Shown here: positions 30,903 to 39,840 of the stretch, piece after piece
Layout of the letters: each line of letters opens with the position of its first letter
Numbering within the stretch: position 1 is the stretch's first letter
Source of the DNA: Sphaerulina vaccinii
Taxonomy: Eukaryota; Ascomycota; Dothideomycetes; Mycosphaerellales; Mycosphaerellaceae
DNA: 64,000 nucleotides
Direction: 5' to 3'
Assembly (NCBI GenBank): GCA_022570795.1
Contig: JAKUDP010000023.1
Coordinates: forward strand, 1,116,001-1,180,000
Made by a program: the position numbers and the translations under genes
The notes under the pieces: model-generated
What the model was told of the DNA's origin: nothing
The model's database searches: none
What the model saw: only the letters and a program-made list of their open reading frames with translations

Positions 30903-32367
30903 CTACGCCCACACGCCCACCAAAGCCATGAGAGCGCAGCCAGCAACTACAGACGCACAAGCTTGCAATCTTCGTATCCCTCGAAGCTCAGCATAGCTAG
31001 TCTCACTAAGAAAGTCTTCTGCCAGCAACTGCACGAGACCTGCATAGATCAGAAGTCCACTGCTTATGGCGTTCATAATTCCAACCATTAGCAAACCCAG
31101 TTGTGATGCAGGATCGTACAGTCCTTGTACTCCTAGCCCAATCGCTTGTCCGATAGGAGTCGTGATGCCATACATGAGGCACATAAGCCAAGGTTTGTAG
31201 GAGGTCGTGGAGAATGAGCCGATTGATGCTATACGCGATCCGAGTGCTAGTCCTTCGAATGTTTGATGGAAGGATATTGCCACCAGGAGTACCACGAAAC
31301 TGGACCCGGTCGATACTGACAAAGCGAGACCGATGAATACTGAATGAAATAGAATGCCAGCTTCCAGCATCAGGCACTGAAGCACAAGTCGTTGCTCTTG
31401 TGCTGTAGGCAGTGTTGCAGGTGTGCGAGCTTGATGTTCATCTCCGCCCTGGTCTGCCCAAGATATCGTGCGCTTGTGGAAGCCAGGTCGACCATTGCCG
31501 TTCGCATGTGTGTGCTCATCATCATCTGCATCGTGTGGCTTCCTCGTCAGTGGCTGCATATCGTCCTCATGCGGATCCAGCTCGTCCAGATCGAGATCAT
31601 CGTCTTCATCCTCCTCATCCCGACCAGCAGCACCTGGTGGCTTAGGCAATGGCTTGTTCAATGAGCTCTCCGCGCTTTGTGGTGTAGGAGGTGCATCCAT
31701 ATAAGGACTTCTATCCGAAGTTCCTTCCATATCCATATCGTCCAGTGGCACCTGACGAAAACTGTTGAAACTTGTGCTCCTGCCTCTTCCTGCTGGTCTT
31801 TCCACTCCACCTCCTCCATGACCACCTCGCAACTGCTCGAAGTCTACGTGGTGACTGTGGCCTGCTCCTCTCATGGCAAAGAACATCTCAATCCCAACAA
31901 CAACTATCACACTGACCATGGCAATGAAGCCTGGCATTTCCGGATAGACATCTGTCCAGAATGGAGGAAGGCATGGATTCGTGAGACTCGTGTATGCTGT
32001 CGGCAACAGATGGACGAAGGCTGTGGCTATCAGAACACCTGTTCCAAAGTGTCTGCTAATGAACAGCGCATGGTGAGGAACCGGCAGCTTGGGAAAGCAT
32101 CGAACGATCAGGGGGAAGGAACAGGCGAGCGTGGAGAGGGCGAGGATGACGATGAGGGCTACGACGTGCAGAGGGAAGTTGTATGAGCGATTCTTATTAT
32201 CGGAGCCACAGGCTGGTCTTTCGCCTTTGGCTTGTCGTCGTGCAAGTTCGGCCTGGAGGATGGAGCTGGGCAAGTCGGCGAATCGAGCTGCGACTGAGAA
32301 CGTGTCAGTTAGAGTGGAACAGGTGATTGTTCGAGTGCGTACTGTCGCTCAGCCCATCTAGTGTCAT
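30903..32367 (-). CDS. ZIP family zinc transporter (plasma membrane)
   Basis: Minus-strand exons are 32367-32343 (MTLDGLSD) and 32293-30903, with a 49-bp intron (GTACGC, branch CTAAC/CTGAC, TCAG), giving 471 aa. About eight membrane helices are visible. HVVALIVILALSTLACSFPL and the GVLIATAFVHLLPTA segment come first. A long acidic and His-bearing cytosolic loop follows (residues ~155-285, with HSHHVDFE and DDDEHTHANG). Helices 4 and 5 then carry the metal-site motifs FHSVFIGLALS and HQTFEGLALG. ZIP proteins (yeast Zrt1/Zrt2) import Zn2+ into the cytosol and are usually induced by zinc limitation. The loop histidines probably sense or bind metal. The tiny first exon was chosen because no ATG opens exon 2. 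Zinc preference over iron is inferred from family resemblance. Confidence 0.92.
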
Positions 32368-33453
32368 CGTCGTGGTCGTGAAAGCCAGCCACCTCGATGC
32401 ACCATGTTCCACGAAGATGTCGACCAGGAGCAGGAGGACAAGAACAATGCCATCAAAGTGAGAAGAGCACGTTCTCGAAGTCCCAAGGGCTTGGTTGATG
32501 ATCGGCTGTCACGCTCCGCGTGGCCCCACTCATATGCAAACCCCTGCGTTCGCCAATGACTTCGTCTGCAAAACATCGACGGAGAGGATGTGCACAGAAC
32601 TTCTTCCAAGCAGCAATCTCTCCGAATGCATCACGACCTTCTCCTCGAGGTCCAAACTTCGAAGCATGTTACGACCGCAAGCGATGCATTTTCCAATGGC
32701 ATGTGGCGCAGTGCTTCAGCCTTGTTCGCCCCGACGCGTCTGAAAGCACAAGATATCTGCTTTCGAGCGCTCATGGTAGACCGTGATGGCTTCCCATACT
32801 CTTGAAGTACTATCAAAGTTTGTATCCGAGTTCTGGAATTGGAGCCTGCACAGAATGCTGACGATTCCATCATCGCTGACCTGGAAGTTCTAGCGCCGGG
32901 GAATCATCTACCTCCATTAGGTCGCCAGTACCATCACAAAGCGTCGACCTTCATATTCCTGGACAAGACGGTACGCCAGGGTACTTGTCGAAATGTGTGG
33001 TATAGTATGTGGTATCATGTATTAGAGGGCTACGCGCGTAGCCAAACTGTTCGGACACACGAAGTCGACGATACTACATCATGTGCAAGATCGGGCAGTA
33101 TGGTAGCTCATCTGTGGTCATACCACGATTGCATTTACATGGTACCATGGATCTTACTTTTGGCTTGGCATACTCGCACTTCGATTGCAATACATCGTTG
33201 GAGCGAGCCGCCTAGCGACAAGTGTGAGCAGCCATAACACAAGACACAGGAACCGAGCCCTATCAAGTTAGCTGATTGACTCGAGATCCTACTCAGCTTG
33301 CCACGCCGCGCCCTGTGAGATTCGCTAAGCTCTCCCAGGAGAAGATACGTGGTCGTGGTTGTCAATCCTTTTAAACCTCTTTCCTACTGCGGGTGCAGTA
33401 TCAGCGACAGCAATACTACTACATATTCGATCTGGAGCTCAGGGACCGCAGCC
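32368..33453. other. Intergenic, no gene supported
   Basis: About 1.1 kb between the divergent ZIP and F-box-like genes. Overlapping short frames occur (for example plus 32839-33237) without any domain. A perfect 16-bp palindrome GGCTACGCGCGTAGCC lies at 33028-33043. Probably promoter and UTR of both neighbours. Confidence 0.5.
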
Positions 33454-34851
33454 ATGCATCTGCTAGAACTGCCGAACGCACTGCTCGGCATCATCTGCCA
33501 TCAATGTCGCCATACGGACCTACCGCGACTTAGGCTTACCTGCAAGACAATACACGATGTGGCCGACAAGTACTTCCTCCAAGAGTTGAGACTGTACTAC
33601 ACTGCAGGCAGCATGAGGATGGCCGAGGCCATAAGCGAATCGCGACTAGCGAAGAATATCCAGTCCTGCTGGTTCCAGGCAGATCGTGTAGAGCAACATA
33701 CAAGGTTCTCATTCTGGGCTCGAGACGTCCGAGAGTACTTTGTTGATGCACTCGAGGAGTTCGAAGAGCTGACAGGCCTCAAGCCAGGTCGTGAAGCGTA
33801 TCAGGAAGCATTTTATGGAAAGTACTTCGCTCGATACAGGCAGCTCTGCAGAGACTACTACGACCTACACAGCACCGCGGACATCTATACTCAACTGTCC
33901 ACGTTGTTCAAAGCCTGTCCTAGACTGAAACAGCTATGGTTAACCTTGGAGTCAGAGATTCGTCCTACGAACGTGTTCGGACACTCGGCCTTTCGCCAGG
34001 CACTCACATTTCCGTTCGGTGGTGCTTTACGCTTGGGCCAAGGCGCGTTCACTTTCGAGAAGATGCTCTGGGCTGCAGCTCATGCCAATGTACAGCTCGA
34101 CACGCTGGTCGCAGGGCCACTGACATGGGATGCCTTAGAGTTCCTCAGATTTGACCGGAATCTTGACACAGTGCCTAGGGCAATGACCACAGTGGAAAGA
34201 CTACAGCTTCATGTGGGTCAACCGTGCAACGCCTTTGGAAACTTCTCTAATGAAGAGCTTGGAACGCTGCTATCAAAGTTCACGCGCCATGCGTATATCA
34301 GTCACTTGCTTAAACCAGCCAGCAATCTCCGCGTCCTGGTCCTGGAGATGCCATATGGCCACGAGACTCTTGGTAGAGTTGACCTCGACGACCTCGTCAC
34401 GAACGTACACCTTCCCCGTCTGGAAAGCCTCACACTTCGGCAGATACAGACGAAGCCGGAGGAGCTAGCTACATTCTTGCTCAAACACAGCACAACTCTC
34501 AAGCGGCTGTGTCTGTCTGCACTGTGGAATCGAGGCAAAATGACCTGGACAGAGTTCTTCCAGGCCGTAGCAGGCAAGCTGCCCAGGCTTGAGTCTATGA
34601 AGCTACGCGGGCAATTCGTGGCGCACAGGAGCACCCAAGACTACGACGGATACTCATTCAGTCACTCCCTCGAAAGCAAGAATAGCTGTCTGTTCGAGAA
34701 GGAGCTTTCGCGGTATATCATAGATGGTGGATCGAAGTTCCCGGATTGCACATTGGACGCATTGAGCGACGGGTACTGCTGGTCAGATTCTGAGGATGAC
34801 GAGCCTGAGATTCGGGTTCTTGATGAGGTCGACGATACAGATGAAGAGTGA
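33454..34851 (+). CDS. F-box-like protein with LRR-type repeats
   Basis: A single-exon protein of 465 aa from MHLLELPNAL. The N-terminal MHLLELPNALLGIICHQCRH and DLPRLRLTCKTIHDVA (residues 1-37) follow the F-box pattern (LP-x-x-[LI]-x-x-I, then L-x-L-x-x-CK). F-box domains bind Skp1 in SCF ubiquitin ligases. The body contains loosely repeated leucine-rich segments (LKQLWLTLES, LRVLVLEMPY, LESLTLRQIQ, LKRLCLSALW, LESMKLRGQF), suggesting a solenoid that recruits substrate. The C-terminus is acidic (SDSEDDEPEIRVLDEVDDTD). The substrate is unknown. The longer upstream frame from 33349 was not used because the domain starts at 33454. Confidence 0.82.
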   Translation: MHLLELPNALLGIICHQCRHTDLPRLRLTCKTIHDVADKYFLQELRLYYTAGSMRMAEAISESRLAKNIQSCWFQADRVEQHTRFSFWARDVREYFVDALEEFEELTGLKPGREAYQEAFYGKYFARYRQLCRDYYDLHSTADIYTQLSTLFKACPRLKQLWLTLESEIRPTNVFGHSAFRQALTFPFGGALRLGQGAFTFEKMLWAAAHANVQLDTLVAGPLTWDALEFLRFDRNLDTVPRAMTTVERLQLHVGQPCNAFGNFSNEELGTLLSKFTRHAYISHLLKPASNLRVLVLEMPYGHETLGRVDLDDLVTNVHLPRLESLTLRQIQTKPEELATFLLKHSTTLKRLCLSALWNRGKMTWTEFFQAVAGKLPRLESMKLRGQFVAHRSTQDYDGYSFSHSLESKNSCLFEKELSRYIIDGGSKFPDCTLDALSDGYCWSDSEDDEPEIRVLDEVDDTDEE

Positions 34852-35058
34852 GGCAAAGATGAAGCACTTGCCCGTGTACAAGGCGCTCAGCTGAAGATGC
34901 GGGAAGGATCATCGCGGGAGGAGCTCATGCTGATAAACTTGGTATGCCACCTCAGCCGCAACATCTACCACATCCGCCGCAGTGTCAACAGATCCTGACA
35001 CTACTTTTAGTCAAGATAACTTCGTCTCGTGTAGTAGATACGAACATACTCTAAGAAC
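34852..35058. other. Short spacer before the P450 gene
   Basis: Presumed promoter and leader of the P450. No motif defined. Confidence 0.4.
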
Positions 35059-36629
35059 ATGTTAGACCTCACTTCCTCGACTTATGCGTCTCTGTCAGTG
35101 CCAAACATTGCAATCACAATCTCAACCCTCTTCACATCTACACACTCACCAAGCTCATCTACCGCCTCTTCCTCCACCCACTATCCCAATTCCCAGGCCC
35201 CAAGCTCGCAGCAGCAACATTCTGGTACGAAGCCTACTTCGACGTCTTCCTCAATCCCGGCGGCCAATTCATCTACCATCTCGACACACTTCATGAGAAA
35301 TACGGTCCTATAATCCGCGTAAGCCCCGAAGAAATCCACATCAAAGACTCCGAATGGTTCGACACATTGTACTGCGGTCCTGGCCGCCCTCGAGACAAAT
35401 GGTCTCGCTCAAACCGCGCAAATGGCAGTCCGGGTTCAGTAGCAAGCGCAACACATCACGATTTACAGCGTGCGAGGAGAATGGCGATAAATCCGTTCTT
35501 TTCGAAACGCGCGATACGGGAATTGGATGGGACTGTGAAGGGAAAAGTTGAGATGATGTGCAAGAGGATTGCCACAGAGTACATTCCAGGTGACAAGCTA
35601 CTGGATCTAGGAACGGCTTTCACGGCTGTGACGATGGATATCATTACCGAGTACTCTTTCGCCAAATCTACCAACTGTCTCCTCGAACCGGATTTCTCTC
35701 CTCGCTGGAAGACTCTCATGACGAAGTTATGGGAACCTGTTCCTGTTGGGAAACATTTCCCAACCGTTATGAAGACCATGTCAAGTCTTCCTAAGTCGAT
35801 TATGTTAGCCCTCAACCCAGCATTCGGACCATTCCTCGAGTGTCAGAATATGATCAATGAGCAGGCGAGGGCGATTTGGAGAGAGGAGGAGAAAGCGGGT
35901 AGAATTGGAGTGGAAGTCGATGAGGTTCCGAAGACGATCTTTCATGGGATTTTGCAAAGCAAACTCTCGCGGCAGGAGAAGAGTATTGCGAGAATGGCCG
36001 ATGAGGCTTTCGTGTTGATCGTCGCTGGAGGTGAGACGACTGCGAGAGTCTTGACTTGGATTATGGTGTGTCTGCTTCGGGAGCCGGCACTGCTGAGGAG
36101 GTTACGGCAGGAGCTCGATGGTGTCGTAGTTGGCGAAACACTACCAGAGACTCAAGTACTGGAAGACTTGTCATTGTGCAAAGCAGTCGTACAAGAAGGT
36201 CTGCGGATCTCTTGCCCAGTCACAAACCGGCCACAACTGATCGCGCCAAACGAGGATCTGGTGTACGGAGAGCAAGTCATTCCGAGAGGTACGCCGTGCT
36301 CGATGACGCTCAAGGATGTGCTGTATGATCCTGCTATCTTCCCAGAGCCAGAGAGGTTTGATCCTGATCGCTGGATTCGAGCTGAGAAGAAAGGTGTGCG
36401 GCTCGACCGGTACCTGGTCACATTCTCGAAAGGCACGAGAAGCTGCGTTGGGATGAATTTGGCAATGTCAGAGATCTACCTTGGCATCGCAGCCTTGGTA
36501 TTGCGCTTCGAGATGGAGTTGCTCGACTTCGACTTTGAACGCGACTTGAAGACGAAGCGCGATCTCTTCGTGGGAGCGCCGTCTGTAGATTCGAGAGGTG
36601 TGAAGGTGAAGGTCAAGGTCAGAGAATAG
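35059..36629 (+). CDS. Cytochrome P450 monooxygenase, 5' end broken or unresolved
   Basis: The conserved frame runs from about 35130 to 36629. It has the proline-rich hinge FLHPLSQFPGPKLAA, KYGPIIRVSPEEIHI, I-helix AGGETTAR, K-helix EGLR, FDPDRW, and heme-binding FSKGTRSCVGMNLA with the axial Cys. The fold is complete, and such enzymes are ER-bound and oxidise small lipophilic compounds. The pattern LIYRLFLHP...FPGPKL with RDKWSRSNRANGSPGS recalls the trichodiene-oxygenase-like fungal P450s; substrate unknown. This frame contains no ATG. The only ATG (35059) opens another frame with a partly hydrophobic start (VPNIAITISTLFT) that would need a one-base shift near 35120-35135 to join. Frameshift, sequencing error or a missed exon are all possible. 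It ends 31 bp from the convergent AKR1 stop. Confidence 0.8.
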
Positions 36630-36660
36630 GTAGAGTAGCATGACTGATACATGTACATCA

Positions 36661-39037
36661 CTATACTTCTTCTGTGTCTGCAATAGCAACTTCTGTATAG
36701 CCACCACTGCGATAGTTCATACCGCCTCGCGGTACATCATACATGCTCGCGTAGTCGACTGTCTCTCCGTTGAGAAGACCTTTGTTGCTCGGCTTACGTC
36801 CAAAGATTGGGCCGTCCATCCAGAAGTCCTGACAGTTCCGGAATAGTCCTCTCGTGAATGGGTTCTCGCGCTTTGGTTGCTTCTGTTTCTTGTTCTTGTG
36901 ACCTTTGTAGCCTTGGAAGGCGATGGCGAAGAACACATCAACACCGATCATCTTGGCCCATCGTGTTAGACATCCTTCATTCTTCTTGTGCCTGTGTCCA
37001 TGGCCGTGTCCACCTGCATCAGGACCTGCACCACCGCTTCCAAGCTGTGAGGCATCAATGTTCATGGTGCCAGCAGTGACTGCAGATAGCAGTGGGTTGA
37101 CTTGGTCCATATTTCTCATGCTCTCGAATGTGGTCAGGTTACGTGCTACCTGGAACAGGTGTACGAACAAGAGCATGAATGTCCAGGTAAGCTGCAACGA
37201 GCCCCAAGCGTTCGTGATAATAGTCAGCGGGTCTTTCGAGAACTCAGTACAGAGCTCGGCTTTCAAGATACTGCATGTAGCGTTCGATGGCGGTGGGAGC
37301 ACTTCGATATCTGAAGAGCCATATCAGCGGCAGTCGCGCCCGAACAACCAGAGCCTCAACTTACATGCAATGGTGAGTCTGATCAAGAAACCAATACCCA
37401 AGATCATGAATAGCACATACAAGATGAAGTGCTTGTGGTTATTGACAGCAACACAGTTGTCAACCCAGGGGCAATGGCTGCAACAGGTTAGTCCATGTTC
37501 ATCCAAGCTGTGAAAGTGCACTTACTGGTCTTCTCTCGCCACACATCTCCCGCATCGTCGGCAATGCTTGCTTCGCAGTGGCTTGCGTATCATACATGTT
37601 GTACAAAAATGTGTTTCGTTGAATGCATTATGCTCCACGAGCTCATCAATCGTGTTCTTCGTCTGTCCACGGGTGGCGCTTTTGGGTATGTATCCAGGAT
37701 CTGCCGTCATCGTCATGAAGTAGAAGTATGCGCAAAGACCGTAACACGTCGCAAACATTATGTTGAGGAAGAAATTAGTCGAAAGGGTATCTGGAGAATG
37801 GTGAGCTTGGGTGTATCGCAAACCAGATGCAGCAGACTTACTAGGGAGTATCTTGAGGATGTAACGCACGCCGACCCAGAAGAGCGTGCCTGCAAAGATA
37901 CCTGCAAGGAAGGGCGTCTTGTGCATGGTGTTCATGCTTGAAGGTGCCCATTGTAGCAGTTTCTGTACCGCGTACTGTAGGCCATAACCTACTATAAGCA
38001 CTCCGGGCACAGACACCCACACACTCATATATGCCAGCATATGCAGCTGAAGTCCACCAAGCGCGAATGGCCAAAGGAAGAAGAAGCGCTGAAAGAACAG
38101 CTTCCTGTCCTTGACAAGTGGTATCGGGAATGCCAGCGGATTGCCTGCCTCGTCATAGCCACAATCGTTGAGCGCTCTACGCCACATTCGATCGCTCTTC
38201 ATCTTGACAGCAGTCTCGGCTGGCGTGTCACCTTCAGTCTGGCCTTCCTGAGGTTTACTTCTTGCAAAGCGATCGCTTCCATACTCGACTAGCTTCTGTA
38301 TGCACATATAGCTGCCTTTGACAAGGGCCCAATGCAGAGCAGTGAAGCCCATTTCGTCCGTTGCATGCACATCGGCGCCGAATCGGAGTAGAACATCGAT
38401 ACAAGCTGGAAAACCCTTATATGCTGCCCACATCAATGATGTGTGGCCTTGAGCATCTGGAATGTCTACAGGCAGATCCGGGTGATGTAGAAGCATGATC
38501 AACTGATACACATTGCCATCCAGAGTCGCAGAGTGCAGCAAGTTGTAGCCTTGGTCGTCTCGTATCAATGGATCGGCTCCTTGTGATAGCAACAACGAAA
38601 TGACCTGTAGGTTGAAGCGCTTGCTGGCCCATAGTACTGGAGTCGCTTGTGCATCACCGCCCTTGGCGTTGACATCGGCGCCGGATTGTATGAGGAAGTG
38701 ACACAGCGCATGGTGTCCATTGATGGCAGCCCACTGACTAGACGTCAGCCTCTGATTCATGCGCCTGCCTCTTTGACCATATCAAGAATGTTCATACATG
38801 GAGTGCTGTGATGCCTTGATCGTCTGTCGACTTGGCGCTGTATCTTCCGCTGTCGAACAGCTTCTGTATGCTTCGTAGTTCTCCCAAACGCGCCAATTGC
38901 ATCAAGTCCGACTCGATAGCAAGTCGCGGCGGACTCGAGTCCAAATCGCTCAGCTCGACCTTATCGAGCATCTTCGTGGGTGAGTTCGGCGCGCTGCCAG
39001 AGTCTTTGCGACCCGGCGAGCTCTCGCGTGATGGCAT
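36661..39037 (-). CDS. AKR1: AKR1-type palmitoyltransferase (ankyrin repeats plus DHHC)
   Basis: Minus-strand exons are 39037-38798, 38733-37842, 37790-37526, 37477-37365 and 37310-36661 (introns 48-64 bp), giving 719 aa. After an Ser/Pro-rich N-terminus come about six ankyrin repeats (for example WAAINGHHALCHFLIQSGAD, DAQGHTSLMWAAYKGFPACI), then membrane helices. The Cys-rich DHHC domain follows: HFCTTCMIRKPLRSKHCRRC, then REDHHCPWVDNC, with the DHHC quartet split by intron 3. Two more helices (HFILYVLFMILGIGFLIRL) and a C-terminal tail complete the yeast Akr1 layout. DHHC enzymes attach palmitate to cysteines; Akr1 is a Golgi/endosomal member acting on casein kinases and needed for endocytosis and polarity in yeast. 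Start set at MPSRESSPGR since upstream sequence in frame lacks ATG. Confidence 0.95.
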
Positions 39038-39207
39038 GTCGGTGGAGGTGGGAGTGGATATTACGGTGGGATTGGTATAGACATGTTTGTCGCGCACAGC
39101 AGCAAGAAGGAGGTAGAAATGTGGTAAGGTACTCTACAGGACGGGAGTCTAGTTGCGTTCGCTCCTTCCTCAAAAGTGGCTGTGCTTGAACGCGTGGCAC
39201 AGCTGCG

Positions 39208-39654
39208 CTAGCGTGTTTGTGTTTCTGCCGCCATCTCCGACTGCATCCATCCTCTCTTCTCTGCTTTACTTCGTACAACACAATAGACTACCCCGTCTCG
39301 AACTCTGACAGAACTGGTTCCGAGCCTGCCAGATCCAAGGGACGACGAGACTCTCAGTGGCCTCCAAATCTCATGACACACAGGACATGCGATGCGACGA
39401 GGATGTTTGACTTGTATCTGAGCCATTAGTGCTTTAGCGAGACATTGCTCGCAGCACAGGTTGGTTTTGCCGAGAATGCAAGGGCGACAGCTTTTCGGTA
39501 TCCTGGAGGGTCGAGGGACGGCTTGGTATGGTTTTGTGTCGCAGCAGAAATCGCATTCTCGTGGTGGAGCATGTGAATCTTTGCCTCCTAATTTCAGTAC
39601 CAGCTCGTGGATGAGTCTCTTCTTGCGCTCTGTGATGGAGTTGAGGAACCACAT
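39208..39654 (-). CDS. Small RING-like zinc-binding protein
   Basis: A single-exon protein of 148 aa. It begins MWFLNSITERKKRLIHELVL and has an ordered cysteine series: ECDFCC, then CRPCILGKTNLCCEQCLAKA, then CPVCHEIW. The spacing (CxxC ... CxxC-CxxC ... CxxC) resembles RING or related treble-clef folds such as those in fungal RING E3 ligases, with no clear His ligand in the RING position. The C-terminus is basic and Ser/Arg-rich. There is no signal or membrane segment. It lies between the AKR1 start and the UTP12 stop, all on the minus strand. Function is unknown; a ubiquitin-ligase role is only suggested by the fold. Confidence 0.65.
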   Translation of the reverse strand: MWFLNSITERKKRLIHELVLKLGGKDSHAPPRECDFCCDTKPYQAVPRPSRIPKSCRPCILGKTNLCCEQCLAKALMAQIQVKHPRRIACPVCHEIWRPLRVSSSLGSGRLGTSSVRVRDGVVYCVVRSKAEKRGWMQSEMAAETQTR

Positions 39655-39840
39655 TGTTGCAATTCGTGTCGCAGTGTTAGGTGAAAGATGATGAAAAGAG
39701 ATCGCAGATTATCGTCGTCGACTGCCCAAGATACGTGTCCTTCCATGATTGTGGGTAAGTTTGTGTGGACACCATGGAAGCGGTAGACATTCAACGTGGA
39801 GCTACCAGCCTGCATGACTTCAGCTGATGAAGTGTCATCT

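Noticed and set aside
32839..33237. 132-aa plus-strand frame between ZIP and F-box-like genes
   Set aside because: No domain and no splice or leader context; treated as intergenic.
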